This document shows positions 9,327-17,903 of a stretch of DNA of 64,000 nt, one piece after another. Numbering within the stretch: the stretch's first letter is position 1; every line of letters begins with the position of its first letter. A model generated the notes under the pieces. That model was given only the letters and a program-made list of their open reading frames with translations. It searched no databases and was not told the DNA's origin. The stretch is from Kyrpidia tusciae DSM 2912 (GTDB taxonomy: Bacteria; Bacillota; Bacilli; Kyrpidiales; Kyrpidiaceae). The stretch spans positions 1,736,001-1,800,000 of the forward strand of contig NC_014098.1 of the NCBI RefSeq assembly GCF_000092905.1, read 5' to 3'. The translations under genes were made by a program, and so were the position numbers.

Positions 9327-10856
9327 TTAAAGAATTGTCGCGTGCTTGCGCGGCGGCAGTGAAATCTTCTTGTCCGCATAAATCTCAAAATACCGCAACA
9401 GCTCGTTCCGCAGCTCTCGGGGTGGGATCAGTTCATCCACCACCATTTGCCCCGCCAGTTTGAAAATATCATATCCCGCCCGGTATTCTTCGCGCAGACG
9501 GGCGACTAAGCGATCCCGTTCAACCGGGTCTTCGACGGCCTGCAACTTATTGAAATAGACCGCGTTGATCGCTGCCTCGGGCCCCATGACCGCGATCTCC
9601 GCCGAGGGTAGAGCCAGAGTCAGCTCTGGATCATAGGCAGGCCCGGACATGGCATAGATCCCCGCCCCGTAGGCCTTGCGAACCACCACGCAGATCCTGG
9701 GGACGGTGGCGCAGGACGTGGCGAAAATGAACTTGCGTCCCCGCCGAAGGATCGCATTTTTCTCCACCGCCGTGCCCACCATGAATCCCGGGGTGTCGAC
9801 GAGAAACAGGAGCGGGATGTTATAAGCGTCGCACATCCACACGAATTCCGCCCCTTTATCCGAGCTCTCCGGAAAGAGCGTCCCCCCTTTCACCGCCGGC
9901 TGGTTGGCCACCACCCCGATCACCCGCCCCCCCAGGCGGGCAAAGCCCGTCACCAGTTCATCGGCGTACCCGGCCTTGACTTCAAGAAAACTGTCCCGGT
10001 CCACGACAGCATCGATCAGGCGGTGTACGTCGTAGGGGCGGTTCGGGTCGGCGGGAATGATCTCGTCAATAGCTGCCGGATCCAGTGCCGGCTCCCGGAG
10101 CTCCCCTGGAGGAGGCGAATTTTCACTCGAATCAGGAAGATAGGAAAAAATCCGCCGAACCAAGGCCCCGGCCTCTTCTTCGCTGTCCACTACAAAATGG
10201 GCCGATCCGTTTTTCAGATGAACCTGGGCTCCACCGAGTTCCCGAGGTCCAACCTTTTGTCCGATCGCCATCTCCACCATTCGGGGCGACGCGATAGCCA
10301 TGGCCGCATCCTTCATCATCACTAAAAGGTCCGTGAACACCGGGGTGTAGGCGGTACCGGCGAAACAGGTGCCGTACAGCACGCCCACCTGTGGGACCGA
10401 ACCGGACATGATACTGTGCATGTAAAACAGTCTTCCGGCGCTTCCCTTGTCCACATGGTGTCCTCCGGTCTCGTCGATCCGGGCCCCGGAAGAATCCACC
10501 AAGTATAACATGGGCTTTCGCGCCCGCAGGGCCGCCTCCTGAGCGCGGACGAGTTTTTCCCCGTGGTACCGACCGATGGATCCGGCCTTGACGGTAAAAT
10601 CATTGGCGGCAAAAAAGACGGTCCGCCCGTCGATCCGGCCGGTTCCCGTGACGACGCCATCTCCCGGCAGCTCCTCGTCCGGCCAGCGGGCGAATTGACC
10701 GAATTCTGTGTAAGGTTCCTGGTCGTCGAAAAACAGGGCCAGCCGATCCCGGACAAACTTTTTCCCCGCCTCGGCCTGTTTCTGATGCCCCCGGGGAGGC
10801 CCGCCCCGCTGGATGCGCTGCCTCTCCCGAATCACCCGCTGCTCCCGTTCACCCAT
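9327..10856 (-). CDS. biotin-dependent acyl-CoA carboxylase, carboxyltransferase (beta) subunit
   Basis: The 509-aa product matches the propionyl-/methylcrotonyl-/geranyl-CoA carboxylase beta family. Crotonase-fold glycine pairs (SGARIDETGGHHVDKGS, VDTPGFMVGTAVEKNAILRRGRK) and the C-terminal YFEIYADKKISLPPRKHATIL type ending are visible. It moves CO2 from carboxybiotin to an acyl-CoA. ATG 10856 is preceded by AAAGGAG; the frame is open to 11138 but that part overlaps maoC. No biotin carboxylase/BCCP alpha subunit is in the operon or elsewhere in the window, so the partner must lie elsewhere. Confidence 0.9.
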   Translation of the reverse strand: MGEREQRVIRERQRIQRGGPPRGHQKQAEAGKKFVRDRLALFFDDQEPYTEFGQFARWPDEELPGDGVVTGTGRIDGRTVFFAANDFTVKAGSIGRYHGEKLVRAQEAALRARKPMLYLVDSSGARIDETGGHHVDKGSAGRLFYMHSIMSGSVPQVGVLYGTCFAGTAYTPVFTDLLVMMKDAAMAIASPRMVEMAIGQKVGPRELGGAQVHLKNGSAHFVVDSEEEAGALVRRIFSYLPDSSENSPPPGELREPALDPAAIDEIIPADPNRPYDVHRLIDAVVDRDSFLEVKAGYADELVTGFARLGGRVIGVVANQPAVKGGTLFPESSDKGAEFVWMCDAYNIPLLFLVDTPGFMVGTAVEKNAILRRGRKFIFATSCATVPRICVVVRKAYGAGIYAMSGPAYDPELTLALPSAEIAVMGPEAAINAVYFNKLQAVEDPVERDRLVARLREEYRAGYDIFKLAGQMVVDELIPPRELRNELLRYFEIYADKKISLPPRKHATIL

Positions 10857-10930
10857 GCCGCTGCTCCTTTCTTTCGCAATGCAGTCTCTGTTTCCGCCCC
10901 TTCGTCCTTCCGCCGCGGGCCGCTCGACGC

Positions 10931-11365
10931 TCACCCTTTGGCCACTAACACCTTCATCACTGCGCTCGCCACCACGTCCCCCGTCTGTTTTTTCACCTCC
11001 TGCCGGAATGTCACCACCCCGCCCTTCGCCCCTTTGTCCTCTTTTTCCACCACTTCGGCCTCGACATGAATGGTGTCCCCGATGAAGGTCGGGTTCACGA
11101 ATCGTACCCGGTCCATCCCATAAAACGCCACCACCCAACCCGGCTCAAGCCTCGCCAATCCCGTGGCCACTGACAACACGAGCATGCCGTGGGCGATGCG
11201 CTGCTTGAAAGGCGTCTGCTTCACGTACTCTGCGTCAGTATGCAGCGGATACCAATCCCCGGTGAACGCCGCAAACATCACCAGGTCAGCCTCGGTGATC
11301 GTCCGGGCCCGAGACACGAACCGCTCCCCGATTTCAAAAGCATCAAATGATTTGTCAATTCGCAT
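10931..11365 (-). CDS. MaoC-like hotdog acyl-CoA hydratase
   Basis: A 144-aa single-domain MaoC protein. The hydratase motif is recognisable in FTGDWYPLHTDAEY (catalytic Asp and His region) followed by RIAHGMLVLSVATGL. Such proteins hydrate 2-enoyl-CoAs. ATG 11365 is preceded by AAGGGGGG at good distance, whereas the frame is open to 11455. Its position directly upstream of the carboxylase suggests it hydrates an unsaturated intermediate in the same route. Confidence 0.87.
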   Translation of the reverse strand: MRIDKSFDAFEIGERFVSRARTITEADLVMFAAFTGDWYPLHTDAEYVKQTPFKQRIAHGMLVLSVATGLARLEPGWVVAFYGMDRVRFVNPTFIGDTIHVEAEVVEKEDKGAKGGVVTFRQEVKKQTGDVVASAVMKVLVAKG

Positions 11366-11498
11366 GGCCTCGTTCCCCCCTTGCAAGCTTCTCGCTTCCT
11401 GATCGTTCACTCCAAACGTGACGTCTCCCTTGTCGCCGACACGGCATGCCGGCACAATGCAACGGATGCGGACTCCGGCATCGACTCATGCGCCCGGT

Positions 11499-11993
11499 TC
11501 AGGCAGGAACGATCATATAGAGAGCCACCCCGAAGGCGATCTCCTTCCGGGTGGCCGCATCGACCACGGAACAATCGGCCAAGCCGGTCGTTCGCCCCCT
11601 GTGGCGTACATGCGCGATCGCCAATAAGTCTTGATCCACAGCCGGGCGGACGTAGTTGACTTTGAGATCCACCGTGGTGATGGCCTGCCCGTCTTCCACC
11701 GTCGGCCACAGGGCGGCTGCCACCGCCGAGTCGATCAGCATCGCGATGAATCCACCGTGGACCCGTCCCATCGCCTGGAGGAGCCGCTCGTGAAAAGGCA
11801 AACGCAGCTCGGCCCAGCCGGGGCCCGCATCCTCCACCCGCAGCCCCACCATCGCCCAGGAAGGGATTTCTTCAAATCGCCTAATCTTTTCCACGATCGT
11901 CGAATCCGAATGCCGTGTTCGCTCTTGTATCATTGTCCTTGATCCGGGAGATACCATCCCCGTCGAACCGCGGGTTTCGATTCGGGTGATCAA
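11499..11993 (-). CDS. PaaI-type hotdog thioesterase
   Basis: The 164-aa frame contains an acyl-CoA thioesterase of the PaaI/YbgC hotdog group. MGRVHGGFIAMLIDSAVAAAL carries the HGG motif and the helix with the catalytic acidic residue, and TTVDLKVNYVRPA follows as expected. It probably releases stalled or toxic CoA esters. The start is unsure: TTG 11993 has GGGAG just upstream, and internal ATGs at about 11957 and 11933 are alternatives, because the first 30-35 residues are not part of the domain. Confidence 0.8.
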   Translation of the reverse strand: MITRIETRGSTGMVSPGSRTMIQERTRHSDSTIVEKIRRFEEIPSWAMVGLRVEDAGPGWAELRLPFHERLLQAMGRVHGGFIAMLIDSAVAAALWPTVEDGQAITTVDLKVNYVRPAVDQDLLAIAHVRHRGRTTGLADCSVVDAATRKEIAFGVALYMIVPA

Positions 11994-12048
11994 GCTCTCC
12001 CATTGGACCCAGTCCCCCCTTTCTCCTTCCCGAAGAGTCCCTTCCAGG

Positions 12049-12162
12049 TTAGTTCACCATCCTGTCTCTGCCCTGCCAATAACGATCACGAAGGACATTT
12101 TTTTGAATCTTCCCGGTGGCCGTTTTCGGGAGTTCATCCACAAATTCCTCAGTCATTGTCAT
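12049..12162 (-). pseudogene. 37-codon stub of an acyl-CoA ligase C-terminus
   Basis: The short frame reads as the last part of an AMP-binding ligase: FVDELPKTATGKIQKNVLRD is the A10 motif with the catalytic lysine, then a short tail and stop. The other roughly 500 residues are missing; the DNA upstream belongs to the AtuA-like small protein. The ATG at 12160-12162 overlaps that gene's stop (ATGA), so the stub may still be translated by coupling. Most likely it is a deletion scar that joined the two genes. It cannot be a working ligase. Confidence 0.75.
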
Positions 12163-12497
12163 CTCTCCGCCAAAATCTCGTCCTCCACTTCGATCTCCAT
12201 GCGCTGCAAATTGCTGCCGAAACACTTGCCGAGATTGTCGACCCGGATGGAACCGGATCCCCCGCCGCCCAGGGCATCCCGACAGACAAAATTCAGCGCC
12301 AGCAGGTTGGGCACTTCGTGGCGGATTACCTCCCCCTCGATCCACCCGCGAAAATGAGCTTTGACCCGCTCGGGGGTCACCTCCCGGAGAAACACCCGGT
12401 ACAGGGCATCGCTCGGCGCGAACAGCGCGATGTTCACCGTGTTGCCTTTATCCCCGCACCGCACCTGGGAGACAGATCTCAGTTGCACTTTGGCCAC
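12159..12497 (-). CDS. small AtuA-partner protein (AtuA-like ferredoxin-fold domain)
   Basis: A 112-aa protein beginning at GTG with GAGGAGG just upstream, starting 3 bp after the AtuA-type gene. LRSVSQVRCGDKGNTVNIALFA is the hallmark of the small domain that is fused to, or encoded after, AtuA/DUF1446 proteins. These pairs occur in acyclic terpene utilisation and related acyl-CoA catabolism operons, but the biochemical role is not established. Its 3' end overlaps the ligase stub by 4 bp. Confidence 0.82.
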   Translation of the reverse strand: MAKVQLRSVSQVRCGDKGNTVNIALFAPSDALYRVFLREVTPERVKAHFRGWIEGEVIRHEVPNLLALNFVCRDALGGGGSGSIRVDNLGKCFGSNLQRMEIEVEDEILAER

Positions 12498-12500
12498 CCC

Positions 12501-13865
12501 TCACACCTCCTCGATCCGGATCTCCACCCGGTCTTCCACCAGGTTCCGGGGTACAAGACTAGACCACATCCCGAGGAGCTCCCGGGGCGGCATCATGCCC
12601 CCGAGGCCCGCCACCGAAGGCGGTCCGTCCAGGGCGAGCGGCGGGAACAACCGGCCGAACTGTGCGGCGTCCTTCAGCGTTTTTGCCCGCACCGCCATGC
12701 GCAGGTAGACTTCGTTCAATTCCCCTTCCGGTTCGGGGACCGTGGGGCCGTGCAGCGAGTTGTACCCCAGGTAATCCGCCCGCACTTCATCATAGGTCAG
12801 ACCCCGGCGCTCGATCTGTTTGCGGATGATCTCCTCGGCTTTTCGGGCCTTTCTCAGGGCATCGGGCCAGGAGTACCCGAGAATCGCCTGGCCCATATAG
12901 CCGTCCCGGTAACCCATCACCACCTTGAGCGTCTCCGGCCGGGGACGCCCGGTGGCCCCGGCCACCCGCACCCGGTCCTCACCGTCAGGCTCCAGCCGGG
13001 CGGTGGTGAAATCCGCCACCACATCCGGCGTGACATAGGCGGCGGGGTCGTGAATCTCGTAAAGCATCTGCTCTTTGACCGTATCCACGCTCACCCGGCC
13101 CCCGCTGGTGGGGGTCTTGGTCAGCACGAACTCCCCGTCTTCCCGCACCTCGGCAATGGGATAGCCGATCCGGTCCATGTCGGGAATCTCCCACCATTTA
13201 CCGCTAAAATTCCCCCCTGTGGACTGGGCGGAGCACTCCATCAGGTGGCCCATGAGGATCCCCTGGGCCAGCGCGTCCCACTCGTCCTCCTTCCATCCGA
13301 ATTCATAGACGAGGGGGGCGAGAAACTGGGCCGTATCGGTGGTGCGTCCCGTGATCACGATGTCCGCCCCCATCTGCAGCGCCCGAACGATGGGCCGCAC
13401 CCCGAGGTAGGCGTTGGCGAAAAGCAGCCGGTCGCGCACCGTCTCCAGAGCGGCCCCGGTTTCCATGTGCTCCAGCCGAACCCCCGCGGCCTGCAGCTCA
13501 TCGAGGCGCTCCATCAGGTTGTCGCCGGTGACCACCGCCACCCGGATCCCCGTGACCCCCTTTTCCCGGGCCAACCGGATGACCTCCTGGGCCGCTCCTT
13601 CGGGATGAATGCCCCCCGCGTTCGTCAGGATCTTGATGCCCTTCGACCGGACATAGGGAAGAAGGGCGTTCATGTAGAGGGTGATGTCCTTGCACCACCC
13701 TTTCGAGGGATCTTTTTGCTTGTCCTTGACGAGAATGGCCATGGTGAGCTCCGCCAAACAATCAAAACAGAGATACTGAACATCCCCGTTTTTCGCAATA
13801 TCCACCGACGGCTCCACCGCGTCCCCGTAAAATCCTTCCGCCGCCCCGATCCGCACCGTTCTCAT
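12501..13865 (-). CDS. AtuA family protein (DUF1446), acyclic terpene utilisation type
   Basis: A 454-aa DUF1446 protein. It begins MRTVRIGAAEGFYGDAVEP and contains VQYLCFDCLAELTMAIL, ILTNAGGIHPEG and IVITGRTTDTAQFLAPL, all typical of AtuA. In Pseudomonas, AtuA is required for citronellol/geraniol degradation, though its reaction is unclear. Here it lies 7 bp after the hydratase gene and 3 bp before its small partner. In context the operon likely handles a branched or terpenoid acyl-CoA; the true substrate cannot be read from sequence. Confidence 0.85.
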   Translation of the reverse strand: MRTVRIGAAEGFYGDAVEPSVDIAKNGDVQYLCFDCLAELTMAILVKDKQKDPSKGWCKDITLYMNALLPYVRSKGIKILTNAGGIHPEGAAQEVIRLAREKGVTGIRVAVVTGDNLMERLDELQAAGVRLEHMETGAALETVRDRLLFANAYLGVRPIVRALQMGADIVITGRTTDTAQFLAPLVYEFGWKEDEWDALAQGILMGHLMECSAQSTGGNFSGKWWEIPDMDRIGYPIAEVREDGEFVLTKTPTSGGRVSVDTVKEQMLYEIHDPAAYVTPDVVADFTTARLEPDGEDRVRVAGATGRPRPETLKVVMGYRDGYMGQAILGYSWPDALRKARKAEEIIRKQIERRGLTYDEVRADYLGYNSLHGPTVPEPEGELNEVYLRMAVRAKTLKDAAQFGRLFPPLALDGPPSVAGLGGMMPPRELLGMWSSLVPRNLVEDRVEIRIEEV

Positions 13866-13872
13866 CCGCGGG

Positions 13873-14658
13873 TCACCGTCCCTTCCACTCCGGGGGACGG
13901 CGCTCGAGAAATGCCGTCGCCCCTTCCCTCAGATCCTCACTGAGGAACGAGACAATGCGCTGGGTGCTGAGCACATCAAAAGATTTCAGCAGGTCGATCT
14001 GCTCGGTGGTGTAAAAGGCATCCAACCCCAGCCGCACGGCCAGAGGGCTCAGGGAAGCAATCCGCCGGGCCAGGGTCAGCGCCTCTTCTTCCAGCTGCTC
14101 GTGGGGGACCACCCGGTGAACGAGACCGATCCTCTCGGCCTGCTCGGCCGTCAACACCTCCGCGGACAGCATCATCTCCATGGCCCTGCGATGGCCCACC
14201 GCCCGCCGGATCCACGGTAAAATCACATAGGGCACGAGGCCCAACTTGAGCTCGGTGGTCCCCAGGATCGCACGGTCCGAGGCCAAAGCGACGTGGCACA
14301 TAGCCACCAACCCGCATCCGCCCCCCAGAGCCGGACCGTTCACTGCGGCGATCAGCGGGGTCCGCACCACCGCCCCCAGTTTGAACAACTCGGTGGACCA
14401 CAGGCCTTCCTCGTACAACTGCGGAGCCGATTTGTCAATATTCTTCTTGAATTCATTCAAATCTCCGCCGGCACAGAACGCTTTACCCATGCCCGTCAGC
14501 ACCATGGCACCCACGTCGGGATCTTCGTCCATCCGGCGGATCGCGTCGATCAGCTCCCGGGTGAGGTCCTCCGTCAGGGCATTTCGCATCTCCGGTTTAT
14601 TCAGTCGAATGATCGCCACCCGGTCGTTGAGCTCAACCACGATCGATTTGTTGTCCAA
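13873..14658 (-). CDS. enoyl-CoA hydratase/isomerase family protein
   Basis: A 261-aa crotonase-fold protein and the first gene of the operon. MRNALTEDLTRELIDA, GMGKAFCAGGDLNEF and the oxyanion-hole region AAVNGPALGGGCGLVAMCHVALAS are present. The start is set at TTG 14658 because GGGGGGAG lies just upstream and the length then fits the family. The frame extends to 14967, but that extra part has no domain. In this operon it could hydrate, isomerise or (as in AtuE/LiuC-type enzymes) act on a glutaconyl-type CoA. Confidence 0.85.
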   Translation of the reverse strand: MDNKSIVVELNDRVAIIRLNKPEMRNALTEDLTRELIDAIRRMDEDPDVGAMVLTGMGKAFCAGGDLNEFKKNIDKSAPQLYEEGLWSTELFKLGAVVRTPLIAAVNGPALGGGCGLVAMCHVALASDRAILGTTELKLGLVPYVILPWIRRAVGHRRAMEMMLSAEVLTAEQAERIGLVHRVVPHEQLEEEALTLARRIASLSPLAVRLGLDAFYTTEQIDLLKSFDVLSTQRIVSFLSEDLREGATAFLERRPPEWKGR

Positions 14659-15131
14659 CTCACTCCCCCCTCTGCCCTTCAATACGATTGAGTTAGCAAG
14701 TTCTATGCCAGCCTCAGCCGGGAGCGAAGAATCCGGTGAGGGTCGATGGTCCAGAGAAAGCTGTAAAATCATGAAGACCCGCGGATGATGCAATTTTAGC
14801 CAGTATGTACGATAATTACACAGATGTTCAGTTATTCGGACACAAGGGGAGACAGCGAACAACCGGTAGCTGGGGACGACCTCGGAGATTGAATAATACG
14901 GAAGCTTCTGACCTATCTTTTCGCTGCGTCCCCAGCTCCCCGGCTTGGACCGGCAGATCATCCACATTTTATAATTCTGTTCGCGGTGTCCGCCGCTTTG
15001 GCGGCGTTGTCGGCTCTGTTGCTGATGGGCGTGCGCCTTTCAAAGATCCGGGCGGTACCTTCTGGGGACTCTTCGCCCCTCCCCAGGGATGCCGCAAGGG
15101 CGCCGCCGGGGCCCGAAATAGAGGGCCCGGC
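14659..15131. other. control region upstream of the catabolic operon
   Basis: About 470 bp without a gene lie between the nuclease gene and the enoyl-CoA hydratase. Both are minus-strand genes, so the region holds the nuclease 3' end and the operon promoter. AT-rich patches near 14780-14820 and 14890-14900 could hold promoters, but I could not identify a convincing -35/-10 pair. A long inverted repeat (listed separately) is the main structure. Confidence 0.4.
14868..14937. repeat. inverted repeat, 11-bp perfect arms
   Basis: AGCTGGGGACG (14868-14878) and CGTCCCCAGCT (14927-14937) are perfect complements around a 48-bp spacer. The spacer includes a TATTAT-like patch on the minus strand. It may be a paired operator around the operon promoter or the base of a leader RNA. 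No matching copy was noticed elsewhere in the window. Confidence 0.5.
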
Positions 15132-16004
15132 TCATTCGCAGGCGATCCCGTCACCGTCACCGTCCAACTGGGGACGGTACCCCGGATCCCCGCGGTGAAG
15201 CGGGGCCTTCCCCGCCGCCCTCACCTGGGCGCAGTTGCGGTAGTAGACCGAGGATGAATTGTGGTTCGGCGCCGGGGCAGTGCTGCCCGCAGCGGTGCCC
15301 TTTGATCCCGCAGCGGCGGGATGATAACCCTCATCCGTCACATAGCCCGGAATCGACCAAATGCCGATGCCAGCGCTTTTCGCCTTTTGTTCCGCCGCCA
15401 CCAGTTCATCGTAATGTTTGTACGGCGGGTCGTATACATAGGCCACCCGGGCATAGCCCTTCTCAATCTGCATTTTGTTGAACAGTTGGTCCCCGACCCA
15501 CAGGTAGCAGAGAAGCCGGCCGTATTTGTCCCGCTGGGGGCCGTCGAGTTCGAGCTTCACGTCCCGGCCGGCCAGGACCTGTTCGGCGTAGGCGGACGCC
15601 TCGGGGCCAAAGGGCTCCACAGGGGTGTTCGGTTTGTGCGTTTCCGGCGTGTCGATCAAAAGCAGGCGGATCGTATCCTGCTTTCCATTATACGACACCT
15701 CCATGGTGTCGCCGTCCACCACCCTGGTGATGTGGGCTGCGATCCATCCCTGGGCTGCCCCCGACTGCGGCGATGGAGCCGAAACGGTCGGCGCGGCCGC
15801 GGGTATCGGAGAGGTCGGAGGGGCGGAGTTGCCGGCGGCCTTGTCGGTAGACTGGGTGACCGAGGGCGCTGCCGCGGCGGTGGGCGGTGCTGTCGCCGAC
15901 TGCTCGGCAGCCGGGGCGCCACAGCCGATCAAACCAATGGAAACGAATAAGGCCAACAGAGCGGAGACAAGAGCGGGACACCGTTTTTGCCACCTGTGAA
16001 CCAT
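15132..16004 (-). CDS. lipoprotein thermonuclease-like protein with Excalibur domain
   Basis: The 290-aa precursor has an N-terminal hydrophobic segment ending in the lipobox LIGC. An Ala/Pro/Ser-rich linker follows to about residue 95, then a staphylococcal-nuclease-like domain (ITRVVDGDTMEV, RLLLIDTPET, RDVKLELDGPQRDKYGRLLCYLWV), and finally a C-terminal Excalibur calcium-binding module (NCAQVRAAGKAP...DGDGDGIACE). It would be anchored outside the membrane and degrade DNA or RNA. ATG 16004 follows GGGGG. Nuclease-Excalibur fusions are a known arrangement in Bacillus relatives. Confidence 0.9.
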   Translation of the reverse strand: MVHRWQKRCPALVSALLALFVSIGLIGCGAPAAEQSATAPPTAAAAPSVTQSTDKAAGNSAPPTSPIPAAAPTVSAPSPQSGAAQGWIAAHITRVVDGDTMEVSYNGKQDTIRLLLIDTPETHKPNTPVEPFGPEASAYAEQVLAGRDVKLELDGPQRDKYGRLLCYLWVGDQLFNKMQIEKGYARVAYVYDPPYKHYDELVAAEQKAKSAGIGIWSIPGYVTDEGYHPAAAGSKGTAAGSTAPAPNHNSSSVYYRNCAQVRAAGKAPLHRGDPGYRPQLDGDGDGIACE

Positions 16005-16469
16005 GCTCATCCCCCACGTCCAGATTTGCTGTTTCATTTTTTCTATCAACTTCTATCAAACATTGACAGACTTGACAGCAAAACAGTTTACGCTCTCCGA
16101 GAGGCTGGCTGCTCCCCGAAGACCCGATTGGCGAGGCCCTGGGGCCGAGCATCTGGAGTCCCGCCCGAAACAGTACCATCAGGTCGTCCGCCGACCAGCG
16201 CCCGACACCGACAGTTTCCAAACGGCGGGGTGGTCCCTCGACGCTTGCGCGTCTCCCACCGGCAGGACAGGGATCGGTTTCGCCAACCCGGAAGGCCGTT
16301 TTGCCGAACCCCCCAGGATCAGCCACCCGGCGGCGCTCCGCTTGCGCCTCATCGTCAAAGCCGTGTTCCGTGCGGCCTTCGCCAACCCCCGCACGCCCTC
16401 ACGGTCTTTCTCCCGCCAGGCCTGTCCCTGTCCCGTCCTCCCGGGAACATCCCGGGAACTCTGATTCAT
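16005..16469 (-). ncRNA. candidate TnpB guide-RNA (omega RNA) region at the IS607 right end
   Basis: This 465-bp gap follows the tnpB stop. TnpB elements of the IS200/605 and IS607 types encode a guide RNA that overlaps the tnpB 3' end and stops at the element's end. Here the minus strand begins with self-complementary repeats (TCCCGGGA ACA TCCCGGGA around 16439-16457) and stays GC-rich. I cannot place the exact RNA ends or the element boundary. The call rests on position and structure only. Confidence 0.3.
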
Positions 16470-17903
16470 TCATGCGTGGTTCTCCCAGTAGCGCTTCAGC
16501 AAAATCCTTTTGACTTCTTTGTGTGGGGTGTACTTTGTGATCTCCTGGTCGCGAAGACGCCCCTTCACATTGGTCGCCGCCACATGGTCCGCATCTCCTT
16601 CATATCCGCACTTTTGGCACCGGAACGAATCACCGTTGCGGTTCTTGCCGTCCACCCAGCCGCATCCGGGACAGGGACAGGTCTGGCTCGTATAAGCGGC
16701 GTTCACCGGTCCCGGATCGGTTATGGAATACACATGGCACAAGTATTCCAGTCGCTCCCGGATCGCCTGCCGTTGCCACTGGCTCACCTTGCGGGACAGC
16801 CCCTTGTTCCTCGCCTTCCCCCGCAGGTGGGACAAATCTTCGTAAGCGATCACCCTTGGCCGGCGTTCCCGAAAAAACGCCCGCAACGCCCGGTTGATCT
16901 CGTTCTCGCACCACGCCCGGTACCGCCTGTGTCGCTTGTGCTGTTTCACCAGCCCCAGGTTGTGCCGCCGAATTCGCCTGGCCTTTCCCGGGTCCCGCTC
17001 CCGGTTTTTGCGATACAACGCCCACAGCTTCTGGCGTTTCCGTCCTTTGTCCAGCATGTGGTCCGACATCTCTTGCAGGGCCTGGCCGTACTCCGGCCGA
17101 TACTTCTTCCCCGAGTCGTCCGTCAGAACTTCGGTGACTCCCAGGTCGATTCCCGCCTCTTCCTCCCCGGCCGGGTAGGTCTTCGGCTCCCGGCTCATAT
17201 GAATCTCCACCGCCTGTTCGTCCGGCAGCAAAACCACCCGCAGATTGCCCCTCAGCTTGTGAATCCCGGAAAGGGGGATCACGATCCTTTTTCCCGGGGA
17301 CAACCCCATCACCGCCACATACTGCCGGTTGCCCACCATGAACACTCGGTACATCTGCTGATCCACAACAAAACTCCGGGCTTTCCTGACCCGCGGCCTC
17401 TTTCCCAGGACCCGGCGAAACAGCCGCTTCAGCCCGTGGCGGATCTTCTTCCGCCCGGCCGGCTCCAATTCGGTCTTTTTCCCGGCCAGATCCTCATCCC
17501 GAAAAACCGCCTCAATCTTTCTCCAATCCCGGGGCCTGTCCCCGAACTTGTCCAGCAACCAGAAGGCATAATCGCGCTCCTTCGGGGTTAACCCCCCGTT
17601 GCGGTGAAGACGGTCCCGCACCTCGGCAATCGCCGCTTCCCACTGTCGCTCCAAGGTCCATAAGGCGTCTTCCAAGGCCAGCTTCCACTGCCGGGCCTGA
17701 AGCCCGAAGGGACTCACAAACCCGGCGGCCACCCGTTCATCTCGAATTCTCCGTTTATACCCCAGATCCTTGAGGGACTTCACCTGCGCGTACTCCACCA
17801 AGAAGGCGTCCTTCTGCCGGGAATACGCCTCGGCCACTTCGACGATCTGCCTCCATTTCTCACGATTCAGCGGCAGGCTCTTTTGTCGGATCGTCTGTCG
17901 CAC
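16470..17903 (-). CDS. tnpB: TnpB RNA-guided nuclease of an IS607-type element
   Basis: A 477-aa TnpB/OrfB protein. The RuvC-like catalytic residues are visible: Asp in AGIDLGVTEVL, Glu in IAYEDLSHLRG and Asp in GDADHVAATN. A zinc ribbon lies between the last two (CPCPGC...CQKCGY). All key residues are intact, so it may still cut DNA guided by a transposon-end RNA. It overlaps the 3' part of tnpA by 44 bp, the usual IS607 layout. It is slightly longer than many TnpBs because of an extended N-terminal region. Confidence 0.92.
   Translation of the reverse strand: MRQTIRQKSLPLNREKWRQIVEVAEAYSRQKDAFLVEYAQVKSLKDLGYKRRIRDERVAAGFVSPFGLQARQWKLALEDALWTLERQWEAAIAEVRDRLHRNGGLTPKERDYAFWLLDKFGDRPRDWRKIEAVFRDEDLAGKKTELEPAGRKKIRHGLKRLFRRVLGKRPRVRKARSFVVDQQMYRVFMVGNRQYVAVMGLSPGKRIVIPLSGIHKLRGNLRVVLLPDEQAVEIHMSREPKTYPAGEEEAGIDLGVTEVLTDDSGKKYRPEYGQALQEMSDHMLDKGRKRQKLWALYRKNRERDPGKARRIRRHNLGLVKQHKRHRRYRAWCENEINRALRAFFRERRPRVIAYEDLSHLRGKARNKGLSRKVSQWQRQAIRERLEYLCHVYSITDPGPVNAAYTSQTCPCPGCGWVDGKNRNGDSFRCQKCGYEGDADHVAATNVKGRLRDQEITKYTPHKEVKRILLKRYWENHA

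Noticed and set aside
7489-9330. 613-codon plus-strand frame
   Set aside because: Antisense of the acyl-CoA synthetase; rich in His/Pro/Arg without motifs.
12003-13943. 646-codon plus-strand frame
   Set aside because: Antisense of the AtuA pair and ligase stub; the minus-strand genes have clear motifs and ribosome-binding sites.
15987-17591. 534-codon plus-strand frame
   Set aside because: Antisense of tnpB; no recognised domain.
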